Counted from the stretch's first letter, positions 1 to 10,320 are shown. The stretch: 64,000 nt of DNA from Ilyobacter polytropus DSM 2926 (GCF_000165505.1 NC_014632.1:1-64000); one strand, 5' to 3'. Notes: a model not told the origin generated them from the sequence alone. Numbers and translations: made by a program.

Positions 1-23
1 ATCATGTACACATTGGAGGGGTT

Positions 24-1862
24 ATGGCTATTGAAGAAAATAATATGTTAGATAAATTTAGTATTACCTCCAGCGGGTCTTTGATGGATGACATAAAAAA
101 GGTCGATATCAAAATGAATGAAGTTCCTGATATAGAGGTCAGAGAGGTTGTCATCAAAGAAACAGGTAACTTTTTGAACTTAAAGGAAAACATAATAAAT
201 ATTCCAATCGAGATGATTGTTTTCCCATTTTTTACACCTCAAAAGCAAAATAAAAGGGTAAACTTTCAGTATTCATTTGAAGATCTAGGAGTTACAATGT
301 ACTGCACCTTGGTCGCAAAAGATTCTAAGGATGAAATATTTCAACCGTCTATTTTTGAAGAAAAAATATATACTTACCTTATATCAATGTATGAAATGAA
401 AAAAGAGATAAATGATACAGATGAGTATATAGAGTTTGAAATATCAGATTTTATAGTGAATTTTTTGGGAAATAAAATGAACAGGAATTATTATTCTAAA
501 GTTGAACAGGCTTTGAAGAATCTCAAAAATACTGAGTATCAGTTTGTTGTATCAAATCATACAAAGCTTGGAAAATATAAATTTGAAGATGAGGAATTTA
601 AACTTTTAACATATCAAAAGCTGAAAAAAGGTAAAAAGGTATATTATAGAGTAACACTAAATAAAAATATAAGAAAAAAAATCAAGGATAAAAGATACAT
701 AAAATACAATTCAAAGGCACTTTTAGAAATTTTAGCAAAAGATCCAATTGCAGGCAGGATATATAAATATATAAGTAAGATAAGATACGAAAAGGCTGAA
801 GATACTATAAATATAAGAACATTAGCCGCTATAGTTCCACTAAAAACAGAGCAAGTTACAGAAAGATTTAATAAAAATGGTGAAGTAAAGACTTATGTGT
901 TAAGTAGAATGAAGCAGGTGTTAAAAAGAATAGAAAAAGCTTTTAAAGCCTTAAAAGACCTTGGATATGTTGAAAAATACAAAACCTCATATAAAAAAGA
1001 TGAAGATAATTATTATATTCAATATAAATTTAATCCTGAAAAAGACGGTACGTGTCATGTATCTAGCTTCGTAGAATCGGCAAATAAAAAACCAAAAGAA
1101 CTTCTAGACTGGAGTAAAGAACCTGTTGAAAAGAAGAAGATCAAAATTTCTAAAAATGATATAATTGATGCAGAAATAGTTGAAACTGTAAAATCTAAAA
1201 CTGTAAATAGACTTAAAAAATCTCTAAAAGAAGATGAAAAATTTACTTCAGACATCTACGGAGACGTTTCAGACGAGCTTATTGAAAAAATATTAAAAGC
1301 AAAAAGAAACATTTATGTTTCTAAGGCTTGGAATAAAAGGGCAGATAATAAGATTTTAAAAATAGTGCATGAAGACGGGGAAGAATTAGCTTTAGAAATA
1401 CTTAATATTCTTTATAAAAGGCTGAATACCGAGATAAAATCCACACTAGTTCAATATATAAATGGAATAATAAAGAATCTTAGAAAAGATCATATGGAAA
1501 GTATTAAAAAAGCATCAAGGCAAAACTTGACACTTTTTAATCAAGGAAGCAGAGACAAACCTCTTACAAGTAAAAAGAAGATAAATCAATCAAGAAGAAA
1601 ACTCAAAAAACCTACGATTACAAGTGTGAAGGATATTATGGACACTCCTGAATCAGTAAACAATGTTATAAGGGAATTTGACAAATATGATGATTATCAA
1701 AAATTAAAAATAGAGGAAAAAGCTCTTCAAATATGCTCTAAAGAGGAGAAAATAGATGTTAATTTTCTTCTGACTCTAAAATCTAAATCTAAAACAATAT
1801 ATTTAAATACTATCAGAAAGTATATACAGACAGTTCTTGAAGATGGGGAATGGAGGTCTTGA
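24..1862 (+). CDS. RPA-family (plasmid-type) replication initiator protein
   Basis: Protein of 612 residues. Residues about 60-350 resemble the replication initiator protein A (RPA) family: a conserved FPFF-x-PQK start, then IFEEKIYTYLISMYE, a YYSKVEQALKNLKNT helix and a basic winged-helix-like stretch. Such proteins bind iterons and start plasmid replication. The C-terminal half is lysine-rich and I do not recognise it. The ATG at 24 has a GGAGGGG ribosome site just upstream, but the frame stays open to the window edge, so a longer form is not excluded. Its place beside recF-gyrB-gyrA, where dnaA normally sits, suggests a chromosomal role or an integrated plasmid gene. Assignment is by pattern only. 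Confidence 0.6.
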   Translation: MAIEENNMLDKFSITSSGSLMDDIKKVDIKMNEVPDIEVREVVIKETGNFLNLKENIINIPIEMIVFPFFTPQKQNKRVNFQYSFEDLGVTMYCTLVAKDSKDEIFQPSIFEEKIYTYLISMYEMKKEINDTDEYIEFEISDFIVNFLGNKMNRNYYSKVEQALKNLKNTEYQFVVSNHTKLGKYKFEDEEFKLLTYQKLKKGKKVYYRVTLNKNIRKKIKDKRYIKYNSKALLEILAKDPIAGRIYKYISKIRYEKAEDTINIRTLAAIVPLKTEQVTERFNKNGEVKTYVLSRMKQVLKRIEKAFKALKDLGYVEKYKTSYKKDEDNYYIQYKFNPEKDGTCHVSSFVESANKKPKELLDWSKEPVEKKKIKISKNDIIDAEIVETVKSKTVNRLKKSLKEDEKFTSDIYGDVSDELIEKILKAKRNIYVSKAWNKRADNKILKIVHEDGEELALEILNILYKRLNTEIKSTLVQYINGIIKNLRKDHMESIKKASRQNLTLFNQGSRDKPLTSKKKINQSRRKLKKPTITSVKDIMDTPESVNNVIREFDKYDDYQKLKIEEKALQICSKEEKIDVNFLLTLKSKSKTIYLNTIRKYIQTVLEDGEWRS

Positions 1863-1881
1863 TAATAAGGCCTCTTTTTTT
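1853..1881 (+). terminator. Intrinsic terminator overlapping the initiator stop codon
   Basis: GAGGTCTT pairs with AAGGCCTC (one G-U) around a six-base loop and is followed by seven T. The stop codon of the initiator gene lies inside the hairpin. Confidence 0.7.
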
Positions 1882-2033
1882 ATTTTGAGTATAAACCTTT
1901 TGATTTTTAAAGGATAAAAAAAGATATTAGTTTTTTTTATTATTGCTAATGTACATATAATAAAATTGATAAAAGTTTGTATTTATGATATTATTTTAAG
2001 GTGAGCCAAGCTTTTTTTTGAAAGGAGAAATAG

Positions 2034-2240
2034 TTGAAAAAAGTCAAAATAACCAGTGAGTTTATAAAATTAGACCAATTTTTGAAGTGGGCCGATGTGA
2101 CATCTAGCGGAGTAGAAGCAAAATATATGGTCCAAGATGGGGAAGTAACTGTAAACGGAGAACCAGAAGAAAGAAGAGGAAGAAAACTTTATCCTGGAGA
2201 TACGGTAGAAGTTATGGGTAAAAAGTTTATAGTTGAATAG
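2034..2240 (+). CDS. yaaA: S4-domain RNA-binding protein YaaA
   Basis: Protein of 68 residues that is essentially one S4 RNA-binding domain: IKLDQFLKWADVTSSG, then VQDGEVTVNGE and GDTVEVMGK. Members of this family sit between dnaN and recF in many Firmicutes and are linked to ribosome or RNA handling. The TTG start at 2034 has AAAGGAG seven bases upstream. It lies 14 bases before recF, in the same transcription unit, and follows a terminator, so a promoter in 1882-2033 is likely. The name rests on domain and position. Confidence 0.8.
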   Translation: MKKVKITSEFIKLDQFLKWADVTSSGVEAKYMVQDGEVTVNGEPEERRGRKLYPGDTVEVMGKKFIVE

Positions 2241-2254
2241 TTTGAGGTGAGGAT

Positions 2255-3385
2255 TTGCAAATCTCAGAGATTAATTATGTTAATTTTCGAAATCTAAAAG
2301 ATAATAATCTTAAATTTTCATCAAAGTTTAATCTTTTTTTAGGGAAGAACGGCCAAGGAAAAACAAGTATTTTAGAGGCAGTTTATTTTTCTGCAACGGG
2401 AAAAAGTTTTAGGACTCCAAGACAGAATGAGATAATAAATCACAGCAGGGAAAGAACTGGATCCTTTGTTGTTTTTGAAGACTCTATTTCTAAAAAGACC
2501 CTTTCTGTAAAATTGGGAAAAGGTAAGAAGGAATATTCTTATAACAAAAAAAGGGTAAAGTATGATGATTTCCATGGAAAACTTAACATAGTATCTTTTA
2601 TACCGGAGGATATATCCCTTCTAACTGGGGCTCCAGGTGTCAGGAGGTCTTTTTTTGATTATGAGATTTCCCAGGCAAATAAAGAGTACTATCAGGATCT
2701 GAAAAACTATACCAAACTACTTAAATTTAGAAACAAGTATTTAAAAGAAAAAAAGCATAATGACCCTATGTTTGATATTTATCAAAATGAATTTATAAAA
2801 TTTGGGGCTAGAATAATAAAAAAAAGATTAGATTATGTGAGAAATATTTCTATACTTTTAAATCTTAATTATAGAAAATTATTTGATGACAAAAAAGAGC
2901 TTAGATTAAAATATTCCTGTTTTTTAGGGGAATTAAAAAAAGTTGAGACCGCTCAGATAGAAAAATTGATCCAGGAAAAAATAAACCAGGTGTTCTGGCA
3001 GGAAAAAAGATATGGATTTTCCCTGGTAGGACCCCAAAAAGATGATTTTATTTTTTTACTAAATGATAAAGAAGCCAAATCTTATGCATCACAGGGAGAA
3101 AAAAAATCAATAGTTTTTTCAATAAAACTATCTGAGATAGATATGATAATAAAAGAGAAAAAGGAATCACCTATTTTTATTATAGATGATATTTCATCTT
3201 ATTTTGATTCTCTCAGAAAAGAGAGTATAATAAAATACTTTAAAAAAAGAGATATTCAGCTTTTTATAAGTTCTACAACAGACTTGAATATGGCTTCTAA
3301 AAACTTCTATATTGAAAAAGGGGATATTTATGAAGAATATGACCAGTGTAAAAAAGATAATAGAGGAAGCCGTGATCAAAAGTAA
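2255..3385 (+). CDS. recF: DNA replication and repair protein RecF
   Basis: Protein of 376 residues, the usual RecF size. It is an SMC-like ATPase that loads RecA at single-strand gaps with RecO and RecR. Walker A is GKNGQGKTS (about residue 30), the ABC-type signature is ASQGEKKS, and Walker B is IFIIDDISSYFD. The start is TTG after GAGGTGAGG. Its 3' end overlaps the next gene by 56 bases in another frame, so translation is probably coupled. The order S4 protein-recF-(DUF721)-remB-gyrB-gyrA is a standard origin-region arrangement. Confidence 0.95.
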   Translation: MQISEINYVNFRNLKDNNLKFSSKFNLFLGKNGQGKTSILEAVYFSATGKSFRTPRQNEIINHSRERTGSFVVFEDSISKKTLSVKLGKGKKEYSYNKKRVKYDDFHGKLNIVSFIPEDISLLTGAPGVRRSFFDYEISQANKEYYQDLKNYTKLLKFRNKYLKEKKHNDPMFDIYQNEFIKFGARIIKKRLDYVRNISILLNLNYRKLFDDKKELRLKYSCFLGELKKVETAQIEKLIQEKINQVFWQEKRYGFSLVGPQKDDFIFLLNDKEAKSYASQGEKKSIVFSIKLSEIDMIIKEKKESPIFIIDDISSYFDSLRKESIIKYFKKRDIQLFISSTTDLNMASKNFYIEKGDIYEEYDQCKKDNRGSRDQK

Positions 3386-4187
3386 AAAATTAAAAGAGGC
3401 AATTATCCGAGCCAAATGGGATGAAATAGTAGAAGGCCTTTTTTTTAAGAGCTCGCCCCTCTATATAAAGGAGGGCGTTTTGTATGTAACAGTCGAGTCC
3501 TCTGTTTTGCTTCAGCATATGTACATGAACAAAAATAATTATATTAAAAGAATCAATATAATACTAAAAGGAAACTATATCACTGATATGATTTTTAAGG
3601 TGGGGAAAATACCTTTAGAAGAATATTTTAAGGATAACATAGCCAGTGAAAAAGAAAAACCAGACGAAGTAGAGGCGGCATTGTCCCCGGATGAATATAA
3701 AGAACTTCAAAAGAGTGTTGAAAACATAGAAAATAAACAAATAAAAGATAGAGTACTTTCCCTGAAAGTAAAGTCCTTAAAAAGGGAAAAATCCTTGAGG
3801 AAAATAGGATATAAATATTGTAATGAATGTGGAATTTTACATAAAAATTCCGGAGGTCTATGCACAATATGTGAAAACAAACACCACCTAAAAAGAGAGG
3901 AAACTCTTTTGAAACTTTTTAGAGAAAATCCATATACGACTCTGGAAGAAGCTGAAAAAATTATAGATAAGCTCTCTAAAGAGGAGTATGACAAAGGTAA
4001 GGAAAAAAAGCTCGACAAGATATATAAAAGAGCCGAATTTGCAATAAAGGATAGAAATATAGAGGATGCTCGTCTTGATCTGATAGAATATTTTAAACTA
4101 GAAACTGGAGAAAGAGAGATAAAAAGAATAAAAGAAAAAGCGGATAATCTTATTAAATTAATAATAGAAAAACTTCAGAGGAGGTAG
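3330..4187 (+). CDS. DciA-like (DUF721) protein with C-terminal zinc-finger region
   Basis: The first ~100 residues fit the DUF721/DciA family (KLKEAIIRAKWDEIVEG, then YVTVESSVLLQHMYMNKN), which recruits or loads replicative helicase in bacteria lacking DnaC. From about residue 165 a CNEC...CTIC pair looks like a zinc ribbon, followed by a lysine- and glutamate-rich helical tail. At 285 residues it is longer than typical DciA. I chose the ATG at 3330 (AAGGGG upstream) over the in-frame TTG at 3312. It overlaps recF by 56 bases and ends two bases before remB. Confidence 0.75.
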   Translation: MKNMTSVKKIIEEAVIKSKKLKEAIIRAKWDEIVEGLFFKSSPLYIKEGVLYVTVESSVLLQHMYMNKNNYIKRINIILKGNYITDMIFKVGKIPLEEYFKDNIASEKEKPDEVEAALSPDEYKELQKSVENIENKQIKDRVLSLKVKSLKREKSLRKIGYKYCNECGILHKNSGGLCTICENKHHLKREETLLKLFRENPYTTLEEAEKIIDKLSKEEYDKGKEKKLDKIYKRAEFAIKDRNIEDARLDLIEYFKLETGEREIKRIKEKADNLIKLIIEKLQRR

Positions 4188-4189
4188 CT

Positions 4190-4477
4190 TTGTATATTTA
4201 TCTTGAAGATGAATTTTTTATACCTCTAAAGGAGATTGTAGCAGTAGTTGATTACAATAAATTCATGTCTTCTCCAGAGGGAAAGAAATTTTATGATGAA
4301 AATAAAAATAAAATAATAGATCTTTCTGCAAAGGATAGAAGAAGTCTTGTAATAACAGATAAATTTTTTTATATGACCTCATACGTTGTTAGGTCTATTC
4401 AAGATAGAGGAAATGAGTTTGAAAGACTCAAAGCAAAGGGCAAGAGAAATATCAAGAAATATAATGGAGGGCTGTAA
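4190..4477 (+). CDS. remB: RemB-like DUF370 regulator
   Basis: Protein of 95 residues of the DUF370 family ([20 protein letters not shown] at the N-terminus, [19 protein letters not shown] in the middle). In Bacillus the related RemA and RemB act in matrix-gene control and RemA binds DNA; the role here is unknown. It starts with TTG after GAGGAGG, and its stop codon shares one base with the gyrB ATG, so the two are translationally coupled. Position just ahead of gyrB is typical for the family. Confidence 0.85.
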   Translation: MYIYLEDEFFIPLKEIVAVVDYNKFMSSPEGKKFYDENKNKIIDLSAKDRRSLVITDKFFYMTSYVVRSIQDRGNEFERLKAKGKRNIKKYNGGL

Positions 4478-6381
4478 TGAGTAATTATCAAGCGGAAAAT
4501 ATTACGGTATTAGAGGGTTTAGAAGCCGTTAGAAAAAGACCGGGAATGTACATAGGTTCCACATCGGCTAGAGGTCTCCACCACTTAGTCTGGGAAATAG
4601 TAGACAACTCTGTGGATGAATCTTTGGCAGGTTACTGTAACAAGATAGAGATAAAAGTCCTAAAGGATAACATTATAGAGGTCAGTGATAATGGAAGAGG
4701 AATACCTGTAGGAATTCATCCAAAACATGGAAAATCAGCACTTGAGATAGTTCTTACTGTTCTCCATGCTGGAGGAAAGTTTGAGAACAGCAACTATAAG
4801 GTTTCTGGAGGTCTTCACGGAGTAGGGGTATCTGTAGTAAATGCTTTATCTGAATGGACTGAGGTTTTTGTAAAAAGAGATGGGAAAATACATAATCAAA
4901 GATATAATAGAGGTGTTCCTGAATTTGATGTAAAAGTTGTGGGAAAAACCAATGAAACTGGTACAACAGTGAGATTTAAGGCTGACAGCGAGATTTTTGA
5001 AACTTTAGAATATGATTTTGATGTTTTAAAGTCAAGACTAAAAGAGATGGCTTATCTCAATAAAGGTCTAGAGATAGTACTAATAGACGAGAGAAAAGAA
5101 GAAATAAAGGAAGAGATATTAAAGTTTGACGGAGGAATAGTCGACTTTATAAAAGAGGTAGAGGAAGGTCAGGCAACATTAATTCCAGAACCTATATATA
5201 TGGCTGGTGAAAGTGAAGATATAATAGTAGAGATAGCAATTCTCTATACAGAAAAGCAGAGGGAAACAATATACTCATTTGTAAATAATATAAATACCCA
5301 TGAAGGGGGAACCCATGTAAGTGGATTTAGAATGGCCCTTACCAGGATAATAAACGAGATGGCCAAATCCCTAGGACTGCTCAAAGAAAGAGATGGAAAT
5401 TTTCAGGGTCAGGACATAAGAGAAGGAGTTACGGCAATCATATCCATAAAGGTTCCTGAACCACAGTTTGAGGGTCAGACAAAGACTAAACTAGGAAATT
5501 CAGAAGTTACGGCAGTGGTGTCATCTATAATGGGACAGTTTCTAAAGATGCATATGGAAGATCATCCTTCTGATGCAAGAAACATAATAGAGAGAATACT
5601 AATGTCTAGAAAAGCCAGAGAGGCAGCTAAAAAAGCCAGAGAACTTGTAATGAGAAAATCTGCCCTTGAAGTTGGATCTCTTCCTGGAAAACTTGCTGAC
5701 TGCTCTTCTAAAAAACCAGAAGAGAGTGAGGTATTTATAGTAGAGGGAGATTCTGCAGGAGGATCTGCAAAACAAGGTAGAGATAGACACACTCAGGCAA
5801 TACTTCCTCTTAGAGGTAAGATAATAAATGTTGAGAAGTCAGGTCTTCATAAAGCCCTTGAAAACAACGAGGTAAGATCAATGGTAACAGCCTTTGGTGC
5901 CAACATAGGTGATGATCTTGAGCTTGAAAAGCTAAGATATCACAAAATAATAATAATGACCGATGCAGACGTAGATGGTGCTCACATAAGAACACTTATC
6001 CTTACCTTCTTTTACAGATATATGGTAGATCTGATTCACGGAGGATATATATATATAGCTCAGCCTCCTCTGTTTAAGGTGACAGCCGGAAGAACGATAC
6101 AGTATGCATATTCAGATAAGCAGCTAAAAGAGATAACAACTGTGATGGATGCTGATAATAAGAGATATACCCTACAGAGATACAAAGGTCTTGGGGAGAT
6201 GAATCCTGATCAACTCTGGGAGACAACTATGAATCACGATACGAGAACTCTTCTTCAGGTAACAATAGATGACGCAAGAGAAGCGGATATATTATTTGAC
6301 AAACTGATGGGAGATAAAGTAGAACCTAGAAGAAACTTTATTGAAGAGCATTCTCACTTTGTAAAAAATCTAGACATATAA
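4477..6381 (+). CDS. gyrB: DNA gyrase subunit B
   Basis: Protein of 634 residues, the short form usual outside gamma-proteobacteria. It is the ATPase subunit of gyrase, which introduces negative supercoils. The GHKL ATPase signatures are [24 protein letters not shown] and [17 protein letters not shown]. The TOPRIM domain carries [20 protein letters not shown] and [12 protein letters not shown] with the metal-binding acidic residues. It overlaps remB by one base and precedes gyrA by 127 bases that contain an unexplained small reading frame. Confidence 0.97.
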   Translation: MSNYQAENITVLEGLEAVRKRPGMYIGSTSARGLHHLVWEIVDNSVDESLAGYCNKIEIKVLKDNIIEVSDNGRGIPVGIHPKHGKSALEIVLTVLHAGGKFENSNYKVSGGLHGVGVSVVNALSEWTEVFVKRDGKIHNQRYNRGVPEFDVKVVGKTNETGTTVRFKADSEIFETLEYDFDVLKSRLKEMAYLNKGLEIVLIDERKEEIKEEILKFDGGIVDFIKEVEEGQATLIPEPIYMAGESEDIIVEIAILYTEKQRETIYSFVNNINTHEGGTHVSGFRMALTRIINEMAKSLGLLKERDGNFQGQDIREGVTAIISIKVPEPQFEGQTKTKLGNSEVTAVVSSIMGQFLKMHMEDHPSDARNIIERILMSRKAREAAKKARELVMRKSALEVGSLPGKLADCSSKKPEESEVFIVEGDSAGGSAKQGRDRHTQAILPLRGKIINVEKSGLHKALENNEVRSMVTAFGANIGDDLELEKLRYHKIIIMTDADVDGAHIRTLILTFFYRYMVDLIHGGYIYIAQPPLFKVTAGRTIQYAYSDKQLKEITTVMDADNKRYTLQRYKGLGEMNPDQLWETTMNHDTRTLLQVTIDDAREADILFDKLMGDKVEPRRNFIEEHSHFVKNLDI

Positions 6382-6383
6382 CT

Positions 6384-6521
6384 CTGGTAATTAACAGGGG
6401 AAAAGAAATATTAAAAATTGACTCAAAAAAAGCAGCTAGCTTTATTCCAGTCAGATTTTATGTAGATAATATAAAATCTAGTGAAATAACGGCAACGGGA
6501 GGAGAATCATGTCTAATATAA
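6384..6521 (+). CDS. Small reading frame between gyrB and gyrA, no canonical start
   Basis: The 127-base gap between gyrB and gyrA is open in one frame and reads [19 protein letters not shown]... for 44 codons, ending at a TAA inside gyrA (13 bases past its ATG). Composition looks protein-like (charged, with hydrophobic spacing). No ATG, GTG or TTG exists in the frame; a CTG at 6384 just after the gyrB stop is the only near-start, and I see no ribosome site. It may be a coupled small protein with an unusual start, a remnant gene, or chance. No family recognised. Confidence 0.3.
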   Translation: MVINRGKEILKIDSKKAASFIPVRFYVDNIKSSEITATGGESCLI

Positions 6522-8968
6522 ATGTCAGATACATCGAAGAGGAGATGAAGCAGTCTTACTTGGATTATTCCATGAGTGTAATTGTAAGTCGTGCACTTCC
6601 AGATGTAAGAGACGGTCTGAAACCGGTACACAGAAGAATACTTTTTGCCATGAGTGAGATGGGGATGACTCATGACAAACCTTTTAAAAAATCAGCAAGA
6701 ATCGTCGGAGAAGTACTAGGTAAGTACCATCCTCATGGAGATTCTGCAGTATACAATACAATGGTAAGAATGGCTCAGGATTTCAACTTTAGATACCAGC
6801 TTATTGACGGACACGGTAACTTTGGTTCTATAGATGGAGATTCAGCGGCAGCTATGAGATATACAGAAGCAAGAATGGCAAAAATCACTTCGGAACTACT
6901 TGTGGATATAGATAAAAATACCATAGATTACAGAAAAAACTTTGATGATTCACTAGACGAGCCCCAGGTTCTTCCTGCAAAACTACCAAATCTTCTACTA
7001 AACGGAGCAACAGGAATTGCTGTAGGAATGGCAACAAACATACCTCCTCACAATTTAGGGGAGCTTTTAGACGGAGTACTTGCCCTTATTGAAAACAAAG
7101 AAATAACTCCTGAAGAACTTATGGAATATGTAACTGGTCCAGATTTTCCGACAGGTGGAATAATTGACGGAACCAAGGGAATTTATGAGGCTTATACAAC
7201 AGGAAGAGGAAGAGTAAGAGTCCGTGGAAAAGTAGATATTGAAGAGCTTAAAAACGGAAAATCCAACATAATAATAACAGAGATACCTTTTCAGGTAAAC
7301 AAAGCAAGACTTATAGAGAAAATCGCCGAACTTGTAAAAGAGAAAAAAATTACCGGAATAACAGACTTAAGAGATGAATCTTCTGCAAGAGAAGGTATGA
7401 GAATAGTAGTAGAATTAAAAAGAGATGAGGAGCCTGAAATTGTATTGAATAAAATATACAAATACACAGAGCTTCAGAATACTTTCGGGATAATACTTCT
7501 TGCTCTTGTAGACAACATGCCTAAGGTATTAAATCTAAAAGAGATCTTAAGCCATTATATAAATCACAGGTTTGATGTAATAACAAGAAGAACAAAATAT
7601 GATCTTGAAAAATCTGAAAACAGAGCTCATATATTAGAAGGATTCAGAGTGGCTCTTGAAAATATAGACAGAATAATAGAGATAATAAGAGGTTCTAAAG
7701 ACGGTAATACAGCAAGAGAACACTTAATAGAAAAATACAGTTTCTCAGATATCCAGGCTAGATCTATACTAGATATGAAACTTCAGAGACTTACTGGTCT
7801 TGAAAGAGAAAAAGTAGAAAATGAATATACAGCCCTTATGGAACATATAAAGGAACTTAAGGATATTCTCTCAAATGACCAAAGAGTATATGACATCATC
7901 AAAGAAGATTGTGAAGAATTGAAAGAGAAATATAGTGATGAAAGAAGAACTCAAATAGAAGAAGAGAGATTAGATATAAACATAGAAGACCTTATTAAAG
8001 ATGAAAAAGTGATAGTAACCCTTACAAATAAAGGTTATGTAAAAAGAATGAATCTAGATAAGTATAAAGCTCAAAAGAGAGGCGGAAAAGGTGTGTCTAC
8101 CCAAAATACTGTAGAGGGTGATTTCCTAGAGAATATGTATACGGCCTCAAATTTAGATACATTGATGATCTTTACAGATACAGGTAAAGTATACAACCTT
8201 AAGGTATATGAGATACCTGAGTTCTCAAAGCAGTCTAGAGGAAAACTTATAGCTAACCTTATTAATCTCCAAGAGAATGAAAAGGTAAAATCAATAATAA
8301 AAACAAGAGAGTTTAGCGACACTCAGGATCTTTTATTTGTAACGAAAGAAGGACTTGTAAAAAAGACTGTCTTGAGTGAATTTAAAAACCTAAACAGATC
8401 TGGACTGAGAGCTATAAAACTTAAAGACGGAGATGACCTTATATTTGTAGGGCTAGTAGAATCTCCTAACGATCAGGTATTCATAGCAACAAAGAATGGT
8501 TACTCTATAAAGTTCCCACATGAAAATGCAAGAAATATGGGAAGAGCCACTATAGGAGTAAGGGGAATCAATTTGAGAAAAGATGACGATGTGGTCTCTG
8601 CTGTGATAATAAAAAGAGACGACACCACAATCCTTACTGTAACAGAAAACGGTTATGGAAAAAGAACTCGAGAAGACGAATATCCTCTTCAGTCAAGGTC
8701 AGGAAAAGGTGTAATCAATCTAAGATGCAACGAAAAAACTGGAGTTGTCGTAGAAGTTACATCTGTAACAGAAGAAGAGGAGCTTATGGCTATTACTTCT
8801 AATGGAATAGTAATAAGAACTCCTGCAGACACAATCTCTCTCATAGGAAGAGCCACACAAGGGGTTAGAATAATGAGAGTAGAGGAAGATGAGAAATTAG
8901 TAAGTATAGTAAAAGTGATGAAAAATATAGAGGAAAAGATTTTAGAGGAAGAAGAAAAGTCTGAATAG
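6509..8968 (+). CDS. gyrA: DNA gyrase subunit A
   Basis: Protein of 819 residues. This is the DNA-cleaving subunit: the catalytic tyrosine is Tyr118 in [10 protein letters not shown], and the six C-terminal beta-pinwheel blades include the gyrase-specific GyrA box QKRGGKG (QRGGKG type). The quinolone-determining loop is [17 protein letters not shown], with Ser79 kept but Asn at residue 83, the position of Asp87 in E. coli. ATG at 6509 follows GGGAGGAG. A terminator follows directly. gyrB and gyrA are probably co-transcribed. Confidence 0.97.
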   Translation: MSNINVRYIEEEMKQSYLDYSMSVIVSRALPDVRDGLKPVHRRILFAMSEMGMTHDKPFKKSARIVGEVLGKYHPHGDSAVYNTMVRMAQDFNFRYQLIDGHGNFGSIDGDSAAAMRYTEARMAKITSELLVDIDKNTIDYRKNFDDSLDEPQVLPAKLPNLLLNGATGIAVGMATNIPPHNLGELLDGVLALIENKEITPEELMEYVTGPDFPTGGIIDGTKGIYEAYTTGRGRVRVRGKVDIEELKNGKSNIIITEIPFQVNKARLIEKIAELVKEKKITGITDLRDESSAREGMRIVVELKRDEEPEIVLNKIYKYTELQNTFGIILLALVDNMPKVLNLKEILSHYINHRFDVITRRTKYDLEKSENRAHILEGFRVALENIDRIIEIIRGSKDGNTAREHLIEKYSFSDIQARSILDMKLQRLTGLEREKVENEYTALMEHIKELKDILSNDQRVYDIIKEDCEELKEKYSDERRTQIEEERLDINIEDLIKDEKVIVTLTNKGYVKRMNLDKYKAQKRGGKGVSTQNTVEGDFLENMYTASNLDTLMIFTDTGKVYNLKVYEIPEFSKQSRGKLIANLINLQENEKVKSIIKTREFSDTQDLLFVTKEGLVKKTVLSEFKNLNRSGLRAIKLKDGDDLIFVGLVESPNDQVFIATKNGYSIKFPHENARNMGRATIGVRGINLRKDDDVVSAVIIKRDDTTILTVTENGYGKRTREDEYPLQSRSGKGVINLRCNEKTGVVVEVTSVTEEEELMAITSNGIVIRTPADTISLIGRATQGVRIMRVEEDEKLVSIVKVMKNIEEKILEEEEKSE

Positions 8969-8996
8969 AAGAGGGGACTAAATGTCCCTTCTTTTT
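8969..8996 (+). terminator. Intrinsic terminator after gyrA
   Basis: GGGAC pairs with GTCCC, extended by AGA/TCT with a bulge, and is followed by TTCTTTTT. Confidence 0.6.
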
Positions 8997-9015
8997 ATAC
9001 AAAAGAGGTGAAAAG

Positions 9016-9444
9016 TTGAAGAGTATAATTCTTTTATTATTGTCTATGTACATGTTTGGATGTACTTCTGTCCCTAAGCAAAAGACGGCAGAGAAGAGAT
9101 CGTATAGTTTTGATAGTCCTGAGGCAGTTATAGAGGTTTATTATACAGCGTTAAAAACCGGGGATGAAGAACTTTTAAACAGCTGTTTCATAGACAAAAA
9201 AAATCTTACAATTGTAGGTAAAATGAGAGATATTCAGTATAAAATAAGGAAGAGCAGGCTTATATCTAAGGATGAGGCGGATTTGAGAAACATCGGGAGC
9301 ACCGCCAGTGTATTAGAAGAGGGAGACGTCGAACTTTTTTTGTATGAAACAATAAAAAACAATAGGGAAGAGATGACCTTTATTCTGAGAAAACAGGGAT
9401 TTGAGTGGCGGATATACAGTCATTCTTTAGGGTATTATGTGTGA
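9016..9444 (+). CDS. Small lipoprotein of unknown function
   Basis: Protein of 142 residues with a lipoprotein signal: a short basic start, hydrophobic IILLLLSMYMFG and a lipobox cysteine at about residue 16. The mature part (SPEAVIEVYYTALKTGD at its start) resembles the small cone-shaped domains of the NTF2/DUF4878 kind, often found in lipoproteins of unknown role. TTG start at 9016 with AGAGGTG upstream. It stands alone between gyrA and a UspA gene. Function unknown. Confidence 0.7.
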   Translation: MKSIILLLLSMYMFGCTSVPKQKTAEKRSYSFDSPEAVIEVYYTALKTGDEELLNSCFIDKKNLTIVGKMRDIQYKIRKSRLISKDEADLRNIGSTASVLEEGDVELFLYETIKNNREEMTFILRKQGFEWRIYSHSLGYYV

Positions 9445-9534
9445 TAAAAAAATCTTTATAAAAACAGCCTTGTTGTGTTAAAATAAAGGGAAGTGGTTTA
9501 GTTTTTATCGCTTTTTTTTGGGAGTGGTGATTTT

Positions 9535-10308
9535 ATGTTGAGAAAGGTAGTAATTCTTTTTGGGAATGAACTAAACACAGAAAATCTTTTAAAAACAGGA
9601 AAAGCACTAAAGGAAAAGTATAATTGCGAAATAAAAGGACTCTATGTAAGAGATCTCAGGAAACATGAAATTATCCCACCATCAGTAGAAGGTTTGGTGG
9701 TAGATCCATCATCTAGGTATATCGTAGAGGAGTGGGAAAAGTTTGAAAGTGAACAGATTACAATTCTTAAAGATAAGTTTAAATCTTATTTTGATGAAAA
9801 TAATCTCATTGTTAAAGACGGGGTAACCCCTGATACAGCTTTAGAGGAACTAAAGGGATTTGATCTTCTTGTTTTGGGAAAAGGTGAGAGAATATCACCA
9901 GATTTAAAGTTTATTTTGAAAAATCATTATAAACCTATTATAATAGTCTCCCAGGAACCTATTAAATTTGATAAAGTAATGATAGCAAATGATAAGAGCT
10001 TTAAAATAAACAAAAGTTTTTTTAGATTCATGTCAATATTTGAAGACATAAAAGAATTTGATTCTTATTCTGTGGGATTAGAGGATGAAGAAGATAATAG
10101 TTTTTCAGAATACCTACAGGGTAGCGACAAGGTAATAAGAACAAAAGAATGTCAAGGCGATGAATTAGAGGTGCTTATAGAGGAAGCTAAAGAACACAAC
10201 CTGTTAATAATGGGAAATCTAACTCATTCATATCTTGTGGAAAAAATTACAGGGCATATAGGGGTAAAACTAATAGAGAGTTTGAAAATACCTATATTTA
10301 TAGCTTAG
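9535..10308 (+). CDS. Universal stress protein (UspA) family, probably two domains
   Basis: Protein of 257 residues. The N-terminal half begins like a Usp fold (KVVILFGNELNTENLLKTGKALKEKY) and contains FDLLVLGKGERIS; the C-terminal half ends with NLLIMGNLTHSYL and GVKLIESLKIPIFIA, matching the usual last strand-helix-strand. The length fits two tandem Usp domains, although the typical G-x2-G-x9-GS nucleotide signature is poorly kept. Such proteins are cytoplasmic and stress-linked; the ligand is not evident. ATG start after GGGAGTG. The phosphodiesterase gene follows after 12 bases. Confidence 0.7.
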   Translation: MLRKVVILFGNELNTENLLKTGKALKEKYNCEIKGLYVRDLRKHEIIPPSVEGLVVDPSSRYIVEEWEKFESEQITILKDKFKSYFDENNLIVKDGVTPDTALEELKGFDLLVLGKGERISPDLKFILKNHYKPIIIVSQEPIKFDKVMIANDKSFKINKSFFRFMSIFEDIKEFDSYSVGLEDEEDNSFSEYLQGSDKVIRTKECQGDELEVLIEEAKEHNLLIMGNLTHSYLVEKITGHIGVKLIESLKIPIFIA

Positions 10309-10320
10309 AAAGAGGAAAAA

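Noticed and set aside
1863-2033. Chromosomal origin (oriC) in the gap before the S4-domain gene
   Set aside because: I saw no TTATCCACA-type DnaA boxes or iteron array; only a TATAAT-like box.
3312-3329. TTG at 3312 as start of the DciA-like gene
   Set aside because: No ribosome site before it, while AAGGGG stands at the right distance from the ATG at 3330.
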